A program made the position numbers and the translations under genes. Below are positions 45,634 to 54,038 of a stretch of 64,000 nucleotides of DNA, in pieces. This DNA is from Methanolinea sp. (lineage in GTDB: Archaea > Halobacteriota > Methanomicrobia > Methanomicrobiales > Methanospirillaceae): assembly GCA_016699325.1 (NCBI GenBank), contig CP064971.1, positions 310,001-374,000 on the forward strand. The letters are read 5' to 3'. Every line of letters starts with the position of its first letter. Within the stretch, counting starts at the first letter, position 1. Under the pieces are notes generated by a model. That model was not told the DNA's origin, searched no databases, and saw only the letters and a list, made by a program, of their open reading frames with translations.

Positions 45634-46965
45634 ATGGCACTCAAGGCGCTCGACATCTACAAGCTCCTTCCAAAGAAGAACTGCAAGGAGTGTGGTGAGC
45701 CGACCTGCCTCACCTTTGCCATGAAGCTGGCCGGCGGCAAGGTGAAACCGGAAGACTGCCCGTACCTGGACGAGGAAGTCAGGGAGCTTCTGGGGGCCTC
45801 CACCCGTCCCCCGGTCCAGCGGGTCAGGCTGGGAGTCGGGGAGCGTTCGTTCACCGTTGGTGACGAGATCGTCTTGTTCCGGCATGAAAAGACGTTCTTC
45901 CATGAACCAGGTATCATGACCGTAGTCTCGGACCGGATGGACGCAGACACGATCCAGAAAATCGTTGCAGATGTCAGGGACCACCTGATGGTGCGGATCG
46001 GCCTGGACCTGCGCATGAACGGTATCGCTGTATGCTCCGAGAGCGGTTCTCCATCAGCTTTTGGAAAAGCCGTAGAGGCGGTCGAAACAATTGCCGACCT
46101 CCCGGAAGTGCTGATGGCGCAGGACCCTGCCGTCCAGGAGGCGGGCCTTGCGGTCTGCGGCAATTACCGGCCTCTTATCCATGCCGCGGACGAAAGCCAG
46201 TACCGGGAGATGTGCGCTCTTGCAGCCAGGTACGGGTGCCCGCTCGCCATCAGGGCTCCCGACCTTGATGCGCTGACCCGGCTCTCCGGGCTCTGTGCTG
46301 CCGAGGGAGCCTCCCACCTCGTCCTTGACCTGACATCCCACTCCCTCCACGAGACATTGAACTCCGTTACCGCTGTGCGGCAGCATGCCATAACCAGGAC
46401 AACTCCTGCACTCGGCTACCCTGTCTTCATCGACACCCGGGCAACAGGCCTTACGGACGCGGCCCTCATCTGCGGGGTGCTCAAGTACGGATCGGTCCTG
46501 GTAGCTGACGTCATTGCCCCGGCAACCCGGAAAGCATTCCTCGTCCTCCGCCAGAACATCTATACCGATCCCCAGAAACCCATACAGATCACCCCGGGGA
46601 TCTACAAGGTCGGTGATCCCGGGCCCGATGCACCGGTCTTCCTGACCGTCAACTTCTCTCTGACCTACTTCACCCTGCAGGGATACCTCGAGGCTTCCGG
46701 CCGTGACTCGCTGATGCTCATCGTTGATACCGAGGGACTCTCTGTGCTTACCGCGGTTGCTTCGGGAAAACTATCTGAGAGCCTGGTCAAAGAATCCCTG
46801 AACAGGTTCGGGGTACCTGATCTGGTCAGCCACCGGACCCTGATAATCCCCGGCTATGCCGCCCCGCTCTCGGGGCGAATCGAGGACGAGACCGGGTGGA
46901 AAGTGCTTGTCGGACCACGGGATGCAGCAGATATCGCTGAATTTCTCGAAAAAGAGTGGACCTGA
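45634..46965 (+). CDS. acsC: Corrinoid iron-sulfur protein large subunit (AcsC type)
   Basis: 443 residues from ATG 45634, after GGAGGAGGG and 1 base beyond acsD. The N-terminal [4Fe-4S] motif is Cys17-x2-Cys20-x4-Cys25-x16-Cys42 (KKNCKECGEPTCLTFAMKLA, then CPYLDEE), which supplies the low-potential cluster that reactivates cobalt. A TIM barrel and C-terminal B12-binding domain follow; DETGWKVLVGPRDAADIAEF closes the protein as in AcsC. In a methanogen the methyl donor would be methyl-tetrahydromethanopterin. Confidence 0.93.
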   Translation: MALKALDIYKLLPKKNCKECGEPTCLTFAMKLAGGKVKPEDCPYLDEEVRELLGASTRPPVQRVRLGVGERSFTVGDEIVLFRHEKTFFHEPGIMTVVSDRMDADTIQKIVADVRDHLMVRIGLDLRMNGIAVCSESGSPSAFGKAVEAVETIADLPEVLMAQDPAVQEAGLAVCGNYRPLIHAADESQYREMCALAARYGCPLAIRAPDLDALTRLSGLCAAEGASHLVLDLTSHSLHETLNSVTAVRQHAITRTTPALGYPVFIDTRATGLTDAALICGVLKYGSVLVADVIAPATRKAFLVLRQNIYTDPQKPIQITPGIYKVGDPGPDAPVFLTVNFSLTYFTLQGYLEASGRDSLMLIVDTEGLSVLTAVASGKLSESLVKESLNRFGVPDLVSHRTLIIPGYAAPLSGRIEDETGWKVLVGPRDAADIAEFLEKEWT

Positions 46966-46971
46966 AAGACC

Positions 46972-48879
46972 ATGCCAGCCGTCACGTTTCTCCCGGGATT
47001 CAGGAAGACAGAGGTCCGGAGCGGAAGCAGCATTCTCAAGGCTGCCCAGCAGGCAGGGATCCACATGAACGTTGTCTGCGGCGGTCTCGGGAAGTGCGGG
47101 AAATGCACCGTATACGTCAAGAGCGGCAGGTATGACTTCGACCGCGGGAAGTACGGGAAGTTTTTTACCGAAGAAGAGCTCGAGGCCGGGGCATGCCTGG
47201 CCTGCCAGACGTTCCTCTCCGAGGATGTCCTGGTGTTTATCCCTGAAGAATCCATCGTGCAGGAGCAGAAGATCCTGATCGATGTCATGGGGACTGCCAC
47301 TGAGCTCAACCCGGCGGTCTGGAAGTATGCACTGCACCTTTCCCCCCCGAGCCTTGATGATCCCTCGCCCGATCTCACCCGTCTGTTGTGGGGGATCGAG
47401 AGAGCAGGCGGACCGAAAGAAGGGGTTATCTACGCCCCGCTCGAAGTCATCCGCCGGATACCACGGGTGCTCCGGGAGAGCGGGTGGAAGGTGACGGCAA
47501 CGGTGGTGCTGGTCCCGGGGGGGTACCGCCTCATCGACATCGAGCGGGGAGATACCACGCCCGCCTGCTACGGTGCAGCAGTGGATCTGGGGACTACGAC
47601 CATAGTGGTCTATCTCAGGAACCTCATCGATGGAAGCATCATGGGTATCGCCTCGGCCTATAACCGGCAGATAAGCTGCGGCGAGGATATCCTCTCCCGC
47701 GTCACCTATGCCCGGAAAGAGGGCCTGAAGAAGCTCCAGTCCCTTGCCGCGGAGAGCATCAATTCCGCCATCACCGAAGCGGCCAACAATGCCGGCGTGG
47801 ACCGTGACCATATCTATGAAGTGGTTGTCGCCGGAAACACCATCATGACCCATATCCTGATGGGCATCGATCCGGCCTACATGATCGAGGAGCCTTACGT
47901 CCCGGTGGTGCGGCGATACCTCACCGCTGCTGCTGGCCGGGCCGGGCTCGAGGTGGGGGAAAATTCAGGTCTCTTCATCTTCCCTGCAGTGAGCGATTTC
48001 ATCGGGGGAGACATCATTGCCGACATTCTTGCCTCGGGCATGGCCGAGCGTGAGGATATCTCGCTGCTCATCGATATCGGGACGAACTTCGAGGTGGTGC
48101 TCGGGAACAGGGACTGGATGTTTGCCTGTGCCGGCGCTGCCGGTCCGGCCCTCGAAGGGGGTGAGGTGCTCTTTGGCATGCGGGCAAATGCCGGTGCAAT
48201 CGAGCAGATATCGCTCGATCTCGAGACCCTTACCCCTGCCTACCGTACCATAATGCATACCAGGCCAAAAGGGCTCTGCGGGTCGGGCCTGATCGACCTG
48301 CTCGCAGAACTCCTCCGTGCCTGCGTCATCGACCGGACCGGCAGGATCAACACCGCCATCGCCCACGGACGTATCAGGAGTGGCAGGCAGGTTCCGGAGT
48401 TTGTCGTTGCATGGAAAGAAGAGACCGGCATCGGTAAGGATATCGTCATCACCGAAAACGACATAAAAGCGCTGATCATGAGCAAAGCCTCCGTTCTTGC
48501 CGCCTGCCTGACCCTGATGAACCAGGCCGGGATAACGAGGAATGATATCGCCCGTATTCACTTTTCAGGAGCGTTCGGCAACTACATCAGCAAGGAGAAC
48601 GCCATTACGATCGGTCTCATCCCCGAGGTGCCGGTCGAGCACATCTCCCCCATAGGCAATGGTGCAATCGAGGGAGCAAACCTCGTTCTCCTCAACCGGC
48701 GGAAGAAAAAGTTTCTCGATGAGATCGCACGGAAAATCGCCTACATCGAGCTGAATGCCGAACCATCGTTCATGGACGAGTATACCGGGAGCTGTTTCCT
48801 GCCACATACCGACCTCTCGCTGTTCCCGATGGTCGAGGAGATGCTCGAGAAGTGCCGGTTGCGACGGGGCGCACCATGA
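46972..48879 (+). CDS. acsV: Reductive activator of corrinoid protein (RACo/AcsV, ferredoxin-ASKHA)
   Basis: 635 residues. An N-terminal [2Fe-2S] ferredoxin domain has Cys36-x5-Cys42-x2-Cys45 and Cys78 (VVCGGLGKCGKCTVYV, CLACQTF). A linker is followed by the DUF4445 ASKHA ATPase, with phosphate loops GAAVDLGTTTIVVYLRN and LLIDIGTNFEVVLGN and the closing FSGAFGNYISKENAITIGLI. RACo uses ATP to reduce inactive Co(II) corrinoid to Co(I). It is typical of bacterial acs clusters and lies 6 bases after acsC; the start codon of the next gene overlaps its stop. Confidence 0.93.
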   Translation: MPAVTFLPGFRKTEVRSGSSILKAAQQAGIHMNVVCGGLGKCGKCTVYVKSGRYDFDRGKYGKFFTEEELEAGACLACQTFLSEDVLVFIPEESIVQEQKILIDVMGTATELNPAVWKYALHLSPPSLDDPSPDLTRLLWGIERAGGPKEGVIYAPLEVIRRIPRVLRESGWKVTATVVLVPGGYRLIDIERGDTTPACYGAAVDLGTTTIVVYLRNLIDGSIMGIASAYNRQISCGEDILSRVTYARKEGLKKLQSLAAESINSAITEAANNAGVDRDHIYEVVVAGNTIMTHILMGIDPAYMIEEPYVPVVRRYLTAAAGRAGLEVGENSGLFIFPAVSDFIGGDIIADILASGMAEREDISLLIDIGTNFEVVLGNRDWMFACAGAAGPALEGGEVLFGMRANAGAIEQISLDLETLTPAYRTIMHTRPKGLCGSGLIDLLAELLRACVIDRTGRINTAIAHGRIRSGRQVPEFVVAWKEETGIGKDIVITENDIKALIMSKASVLAACLTLMNQAGITRNDIARIHFSGAFGNYISKENAITIGLIPEVPVEHISPIGNGAIEGANLVLLNRRKKKFLDEIARKIAYIELNAEPSFMDEYTGSCFLPHTDLSLFPMVEEMLEKCRLRRGAP

Positions 48880-49913
48880 GATCCCTCCTTCCCCCTCCTG
48901 AAAGCCGGGCTACTGGGATAGGCGCCCTTCCCCATACCGATCCCCGCCAGGCCTGCGATGATGTTCTCTCCCTCTTTCCCGGGATCCCCTACATCCCGAC
49001 CCTCCCCAACCGGGGCATCCTGGAGACCATCGTGGTGAACGATTCGGCCAACCTGCCCGGAGGGGTTGTGCGCGACGGAAAGCTCAGAATCGATCCCACG
49101 CGAGACATTGCTTCGGAAATGGAGCAGATTTACCTCGATTTCTTGCAGGAGAACGCCGCCCCCTACGCACTCTCCCCTGAATACTATTCGGCCTTTCCCG
49201 AGATGGCCGGCAGGGATCTTACCGGGTCCGTCTTCCTGAAGGCCCAGGTGACCGGTCCCGTGACCTTCGGGATGCAGGTGGTAGACGAGAACCGCCGCCC
49301 GGTTTACTACGATGACCAGTTCGCCGATGTGCTGGGAAAGATGATCGCCCTCAGGGCACGGTGGTGCGAGGATGCGATGCACCGGTTTTCAGGTGTCGCT
49401 TCCACGCTGGTGGTGCTGAACGAGCCTTACCTGGCGTCCCTGGGGTCATCGGTGGTGCCCGTGAGCCGCGATACGGTTGCCGCAGGCTGGCACGATATTG
49501 CCGGGATGGTAAGGGGCGGGCTCGGGATTCACTGTTGTTCCAACACCGACTGGGAGTTCGTGATGGACCTTTCTCCCTCCCTGATATCGTTTGACGCGTA
49601 CACCGGTGCCCGGGAATTCCTCCTGTATCAGGATGCCCTCGCAGAATACCTCGAGGGAGGGGGGATCGTTGCCTGGGGGATCGTCCCGTCACAGCCCGAC
49701 CTGTTTTCCGGGTGCACCCCGGAACAGCTCTCAGGGGTCTTTACCGGTATCCGCGACCAGGTCACCGGCTTCTGTTCACCGGAAACCTTCTACCGGCAAT
49801 CGGTAATCACCCCTACCTGTGGCATCCAGTCAGGTGACCGGGAAACGGCATACCGGATCATGCAGGCCACGCGGACGCTCTCGCTGCAGGCCAGGGAGGG
49901 ATATGAGGGATGA
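48876..49913 (+). CDS. MetE-like core methionine synthase (MesB/MesC type), corrinoid-linked
   Basis: 345 residues from ATG 48876. It has only the C-terminal catalytic barrel of cobalamin-independent methionine synthase; the folate-binding N-terminal half is missing. Likely zinc ligands are His219 and Cys221 (LGIHCCSNTDW) and Cys315 (ITPTCGIQSG), with KAQVTGPVTFGMQ and the NEPYL motif as further MetE hallmarks. 'Core' methionine synthases MesB and MesC, described from anaerobes with the Wood-Ljungdahl pathway, are predicted to take methyl groups from the corrinoid iron-sulfur protein. Position between acsV and cooC, with 4-base overlaps on both sides, fits this strongly. A UroD-like methylcobamide transferase is the alternative. 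Confidence 0.8.
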   Translation: MRSLLPPPESRATGIGALPHTDPRQACDDVLSLFPGIPYIPTLPNRGILETIVVNDSANLPGGVVRDGKLRIDPTRDIASEMEQIYLDFLQENAAPYALSPEYYSAFPEMAGRDLTGSVFLKAQVTGPVTFGMQVVDENRRPVYYDDQFADVLGKMIALRARWCEDAMHRFSGVASTLVVLNEPYLASLGSSVVPVSRDTVAAGWHDIAGMVRGGLGIHCCSNTDWEFVMDLSPSLISFDAYTGAREFLLYQDALAEYLEGGGIVAWGIVPSQPDLFSGCTPEQLSGVFTGIRDQVTGFCSPETFYRQSVITPTCGIQSGDRETAYRIMQATRTLSLQAREGYEG

Positions 49914-50680
49914 GGCCGTTTTCGATTGCCATTTCCGGGAAGGGAGGAACAGGGAAGACCACGGTGGCCGCCCTGCTCGTCCGATGCCTGATATCCGCCG
50001 GCCAGGTGCCAGTCCTCGCGGTCGATGCCGACCCCAATGCCAACCTCCATGAAGCGCTCGGTATCGAGATCAGGGGGACGCTCGGGTCGCTTCGTGAGGA
50101 AGCATTCACCCGGCAGATACCCCCCGGGATGAACCGCCGTGACTATATCAGCCTCCGATTCAGGAAATCCCTGGTTGAGGCAGGGGGCTTTGACCTCATC
50201 GCGATGGGAAGGCCTGAGGGGACCGGGTGTTACTGCTTTGCAAACAACCTGTTGACCACCAGCATGCAGCTCCTCGAACGCGATTACCGGTTCGTGGTCA
50301 TAGACAACGAGGCCGGCATGGAACACCTTGCCCGGGGAACGATCGGCGTTCCCGACCTCATCCTGATCGTGAGCGATCCGGGAGTGCGCGGCATCCGGAC
50401 CGCATGCCGGATCCGGGAGCTAGCCAGAACGCTTGGGCTTGGCACGGTGCCGGTCCTGCTGGTGCTGAACCGCTGGAAGGGGACAGCCCTCGATAACCTG
50501 CCGGCTGTGTTCGGAAAACCGGTGCTTATCCCGGAGGACCCGGCAGTTGAGCGTGCAGATATCCAGGACAGCCCGGTAGCTTCTCTCCCTACCGGCTCGA
50601 CGGCCCTGGCCGCTGTTGAGCGGCTTGCATCGATGATTATCAGGATGGCAGATGAAAAGAAGCCGGGTTTTCCACCCTGA
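49910..50680 (+). CDS. cooC: CooC-type nickel-insertion ATPase
   Basis: 256 residues. MinD/SIMIBI ATPase with deviant Walker A ISGKGGTGKTT (residues 9-18), DADPNANL and the CooC metal-binding motif Cys107-x-Cys109 in PEGTGCYCFANNLL. NEAGMEHLARGT matches CooC switch regions. CooC/AcsF proteins mature CODH or ACS by supplying nickel. The overlap with the methionine synthase gene makes it the last gene of the cluster, so it probably loads the AcsB A-cluster. Confidence 0.92.
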   Translation: MRPFSIAISGKGGTGKTTVAALLVRCLISAGQVPVLAVDADPNANLHEALGIEIRGTLGSLREEAFTRQIPPGMNRRDYISLRFRKSLVEAGGFDLIAMGRPEGTGCYCFANNLLTTSMQLLERDYRFVVIDNEAGMEHLARGTIGVPDLILIVSDPGVRGIRTACRIRELARTLGLGTVPVLLVLNRWKGTALDNLPAVFGKPVLIPEDPAVERADIQDSPVASLPTGSTALAAVERLASMIIRMADEKKPGFPP

Positions 50681-50683
50681 AGC

Positions 50684-50935
50684 CTAGAGAGCCCCGGAAA
50701 TCCTGCCGATTTGGCCTGCTATGAACTCGATCCACTCGGCGGCCCAGGTGATAATTCCGGTAAGCACGGACTCAATGGAATAGACAAGCCCGTACAGTCC
50801 TGATATCTCCCCTTCCGGAGGATTGCCAGTCGAGAGGAGAAGAGCCGCGGCGATAAGCACGATGATGACGAGGAGGAGGATGATAACGAAAACAATCCCG
50901 ACAAGCATCCTCCAGGATATCCCTTTCATGCACAT
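50684..50935 (-). CDS. Small hypothetical membrane protein
   Basis: 83 residues (or 81 from ATG 50929). One strongly hydrophobic helix (MLVGIVFVIILLLVIIVLIA) and an amphipathic C-terminal half (YSIESVLTGIITWAAEWIEF). I do not recognise it. It is convergent with cooC, ending 3 bases away. Confidence 0.45.
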   Translation of the reverse strand: MCMKGISWRMLVGIVFVIILLLVIIVLIAAALLLSTGNPPEGEISGLYGLVYSIESVLTGIITWAAEWIEFIAGQIGRISGAL

Positions 50936-51033
50936 TCCCTATGATCCTGTTCCGGTAATAAAAATTCCTGCACCAGGGGGTCTAAGAAACCAGAGCAGGT
51001 TCCCTGATGAAAATGACCGAGAAGGGAGGGGCA

Positions 51034-52584
51034 ATGGGGAAAATCGAAAGATATATGGGACTACTCACCCTGACATTTCGTTATATGTGCGCACGCTTTT
51101 TTGATCGTTTTTTTAAACCACGGCCACACATCGTGGAAAGTCCTCCGCCGCCATCCATCGCGCACGGGGCCGGGGTCTATATTCCCGAATATAAAGTAAA
51201 ACCCTATTTCATCGTAGCCTCGGTCGAGATGGGCAACACCACCACGAAATGTATCCTTACCGGGGTGAACCTCGAAACCGGAATGTCCTATGTCATCAAT
51301 AAAACGGTGAAGATGAGCAGGGAGGTCCGGGAACCGAGGCCCGGGGAGGAGATCTTCGGTGAAACCCTCGACGGGACCAAGCTCACCAAGGAGTCGGTGA
51401 CCGATCTGGTGCGCGATACGCTCATCCAGTGCCATGAAGAGGCGCACCTGGATATCACAAAGGACCTCGATTTCGTGGTCAGGAGCACGGGAGTCGTTGC
51501 AGCCATGGACTCTCCGGACCAGGTAGGTATTTTTGTCCTCGCCCTGGCCAACGGCTGCCTGAATGCAGGGGTGCCGCCCAAGAAGATGACCCCCCCCATG
51601 TCGAAAGCCAACCAGCCGCTGAAGCTCCAGCCGTTCAGCTACGCCGATAAAGTCGTGTTTGTTGGCGCAGTGGCAGGAGTCATCCCCCCGGTGGGAAGTA
51701 CCGGGGTGGAGATGGTGGCAAACGAGATGGAAGGTGAGCTTGCCATGGCGGGGATCAAGGAAGGCGCAACCTGGACCCAGGTCGATTTCCGGAACCCGTG
51801 CATCTCCATCGATTTCGGCACTACCCTTGACGGGCGTATCACGAGCGATGTTGCTCCTACCGACCCAAACCCGTTTGCCAAGACTATCGGTAACTTCTGT
51901 GGCCTGGCAGGGGCAATCCCCGATGCCCTCATCAAGGGGACCGGGCTGGTCGATTCCCGGACCGGTACGGCACTCGATATCTTCGGGGACCGGAGCGTGG
52001 TTACCGATTTTTCCCTGAAAGGGCAGAGCGACCGGGTCAGGGACTACGTGAAGCGGTGCCACGAGCTCATTGACATCCGTGTCGTGCCACCCGAGCGGCG
52101 CCGGTTTGGCAGAGTCCCGGTATATGCCGACGTCGCCAAGGAGTCCGGCGTGGCGCTTATCGGCAGTGATGCCGGCGAAAACGGGAGCACGCTCCCGGCC
52201 CTGGCCGAGATCGGGACGGAAATCTACCAGAACCACAGCCTGGGCTTCCTCAACGAAGTGGTCGACCGGGTGTGTGCCACCATGGCCCTCCGGCTGATCG
52301 ATGTCGCACGTGAAGAGGGACTGGTATTCCCGAACTCCACCATCGGGTTCACAGGGCGGGCGGCAATCTCCGGAAGGAAACCGGAATATATCGTGGAGGG
52401 GGTGGCCGAGCGGGGGATGTTTGACCAGCCCAACGACCGGATCGTGTTCGTTGATGATGGGCTGGCCCGCGGCGCAGCGCTGATGGGCCGGTGCATGAAC
52501 TCTCTTGGGAAGCCCAAGAATCCAATCGGCGGGGTCCGGGGCGGGCCGTGCATTATGGCCCGGAGAATTAAGGTAGGAAAATAA
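51034..52584 (+). CDS. Methanogenesis marker protein 14 (ASKHA-type)
   Basis: About 516 residues from ATG 51034, preceded by GGGAGGGG; an ATG at 51007 lacks such a site. The ASKHA-like phosphate loop ASVEMGNTTTKCILTG and the second loop CISIDFGTTLDGRI mark an actin-fold ATPase. FVGAVAGVIPPVGSTGVEMV, DAGENGSTLPALAEIGTEIY and DDGLARGAALMGRCMN are features of the marker-14 family, found almost only in methanogens. Related ATPases reactivate corrinoid or nickel-tetrapyrrole enzymes, so a role in activating a methanogenesis enzyme is plausible but unproven. It is followed closely by a small acidic protein. Confidence 0.88.
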   Translation: MGKIERYMGLLTLTFRYMCARFFDRFFKPRPHIVESPPPPSIAHGAGVYIPEYKVKPYFIVASVEMGNTTTKCILTGVNLETGMSYVINKTVKMSREVREPRPGEEIFGETLDGTKLTKESVTDLVRDTLIQCHEEAHLDITKDLDFVVRSTGVVAAMDSPDQVGIFVLALANGCLNAGVPPKKMTPPMSKANQPLKLQPFSYADKVVFVGAVAGVIPPVGSTGVEMVANEMEGELAMAGIKEGATWTQVDFRNPCISIDFGTTLDGRITSDVAPTDPNPFAKTIGNFCGLAGAIPDALIKGTGLVDSRTGTALDIFGDRSVVTDFSLKGQSDRVRDYVKRCHELIDIRVVPPERRRFGRVPVYADVAKESGVALIGSDAGENGSTLPALAEIGTEIYQNHSLGFLNEVVDRVCATMALRLIDVAREEGLVFPNSTIGFTGRAAISGRKPEYIVEGVAERGMFDQPNDRIVFVDDGLARGAALMGRCMNSLGKPKNPIGGVRGGPCIMARRIKVGK

Positions 52585-52602
52585 GGAAGGGGAACTGAAT
52601 AA

Positions 52603-52893
52603 ATGGCAGATACCATGCAGAATGATGAGAGCAGGAATCCTCCCGGACCTGAGGAAAACGAGGAGGAAGAGCAGCTGTTCGACCTGCTGATACCCCCCGG
52701 TGTTCCCCGGAAAATGATTGCGGATATCCTCAAGAAATTCGAAGTCGATCTGGTAGCCAGGAAAGAGCGTCTCTATTTCGCCAACATGGATGGCGATGAA
52801 CGCGAGCTACTTGCGTTCCGGGGCAAGAAAGAGGTCATGGAAGAGGTGCAGACCTATCTCTACAACGAGCTGAAGAAATTTATCGGGGAATAA
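52603..52893 (+). CDS. Small acidic hypothetical protein downstream of marker 14
   Basis: 96 residues. An acidic, disordered-looking N-terminus (PGPEENEEEEQLFDLLIP) precedes a compact domain (GVPRKMIADILKKFEVDLVA, RKERLYFANMDGDERELLAF). No cysteines, signal or membrane segment. The 18-base gap, with AAGGAAGGGG before its ATG, indicates cotranscription with marker 14. I do not recognise a named family; it may be a methanogen-specific accessory protein. Confidence 0.7.
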   Translation: MADTMQNDESRNPPGPEENEEEEQLFDLLIPPGVPRKMIADILKKFEVDLVARKERLYFANMDGDERELLAFRGKKEVMEEVQTYLYNELKKFIGE

Positions 52894-52970
52894 GCATCCC
52901 ATCGGGTGCCTGTGTGAGTTTTAACTTCACCGGATCTTTGGCGTTAACTGAGTCTCTCCGGAAACGAGAA

Positions 52971-53055
52971 TATAAATTTATGCTCATCATTAACGGTAAC
53001 TTCCTGGCAAAACAGTCCCCAAGCCAAATCAGATAGCTCCATTAACGCAGGAAGT
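52971..53055 (+). promoter_or_regulatory. TATA box and possible structured leader or small RNA
   Basis: TATAAATT (52971-52978) predicts transcription from about 52999. Exactly there ACTTCCTG (52999-53006) begins, and it pairs perfectly with CAGGAAGT (53048-53055). The gene starts only at 53088. Either a structured ~88-base leader or a separate short RNA would fit. Confidence 0.4.
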
Positions 53056-53087
53056 CAATAGCTTTCATTCCAGAGGTACCTGATCCC

Positions 53088-53783
53088 ATGACCCTCTACA
53101 TTGCCCTCGACGACACCGATACCCGCGAGTCCCGGGGAACCGGGCGGCTTGCCCGGTCAATCGCCCACGACCTCCAGAATGCCGGATACCAGCTTGCCGG
53201 GGTGAGCCGGCACCAGCTCCTTGTCCATCCCGATATCCCGTATACCTCGCACAACAGCTGTGCAGTCATCCACCTGGAGAACGGGGCTGATACCGATGCC
53301 GTCTTCGAACAGGTGCAAGACCTCATGCTATCAGATTTCATCCCGGGAAGCGACCCGGGCCTCGCTGTTGCTGGCCACGATGACGTCCCGCTGGAGATAA
53401 CCGCGTTCGGGCTGGAGGCGAAAATGACGGTCAGGACACAGGACGAGGCACGTGCCCTGGCCCGGAAGTGCGGCATCCGGCTTGCCGGTCTTGGGGGGAC
53501 AAACGGGGGGGTCATCGGAGCACTGGCAGGCATCGGGCTTGCAGCATCGGGAAACGACGGCCGGTACATCCTGTTCCGGAACCTCCGGGACTTTTCAGGT
53601 GATATCCGCGTGGAAGACCTCCTTTCGGCAGGGGTTTCGCGGGTGACAACCCTCCAGGGAGATCCGGTGACAGCCGGGATCGTCAGGGTGCGAAAGTTTC
53701 CAAAGCCAGCCATCCGGAACAGGACGGCCGTCCTCTACATCGAAGAACGGGATGGGATGTACCACGAAGTCATCCGCGACTGA
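53088..53783 (+). CDS. Stand-alone TiaS-like (FLD-domain) protein
   Basis: 231 residues. YIALDDTDTRESRGTGRLAR is the DDTD kinase-like start of tRNA-Ile2 agmatidine synthetase-type proteins, and RHQLLVHPDIPYTSHNSCAV and GLGGTNGGVIGALAGIGLA match the ferredoxin-like/FLD core. TiaS itself is ~400 residues with OB-fold and zinc-ribbon RNA-binding domains; those are missing here. A short methanogen paralogue with another substrate is more likely than TiaS. AGAGGT precedes the ATG by 9 bases. Confidence 0.7.
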   Translation: MTLYIALDDTDTRESRGTGRLARSIAHDLQNAGYQLAGVSRHQLLVHPDIPYTSHNSCAVIHLENGADTDAVFEQVQDLMLSDFIPGSDPGLAVAGHDDVPLEITAFGLEAKMTVRTQDEARALARKCGIRLAGLGGTNGGVIGALAGIGLAASGNDGRYILFRNLRDFSGDIRVEDLLSAGVSRVTTLQGDPVTAGIVRVRKFPKPAIRNRTAVLYIEERDGMYHEVIRD

Positions 53784-53889
53784 CAGGTACGGGGAGAGGT
53801 TCTTTTAAAAAGGGTTCTTCGGAAGCTCCTGCGCAAACAGGCCCTCATCTCATAACGGCGAGCGAGTTCCGGGCACGGGTCATGACCCC

Positions 53890-53915
53890 TTTTTCCGGTT
53901 ATACGGCCGGAAAAA
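53890..53915. terminator. Bidirectional hairpin terminator
   Basis: TTTTTCCGG (53890-53898) and CCGGAAAAA (53907-53915) form a perfect 9-bp inverted repeat with an 8-base loop. It lies between the convergent TiaS-like gene and argF and presents a T-run to either direction. The rest of the ~255-base gap holds no gene. Confidence 0.55.
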
Positions 53916-53996
53916 ACCCCCGGCAGTCTCCAACAGGTCCCGGGGAGGGAGAGGACAGGGTCAGCTCGTTGCGGAAGGCCTCCACTAACGTAGTGG

Positions 53997-54003
53997 AAAA
54001 AAA
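53997..54003 (-). terminator. Oligo-T terminator after argF
   Basis: Seven T residues on the minus strand about 35 bases after the argF stop, followed by a small perfect stem CCACTA/TAGTGG (53982-53996). Confidence 0.5.
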
Positions 54004-54038
54004 GATAACCAGGAGAGACGGGCAGGAGGAGGTTCCTG

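Noticed and set aside
51007..52584. Marker-14 gene as another corrinoid activator (RACo)
   Set aside because: It lacks the N-terminal ferredoxin domain and the DUF4445 end motif, and its loops match the methanogen marker-14 family.
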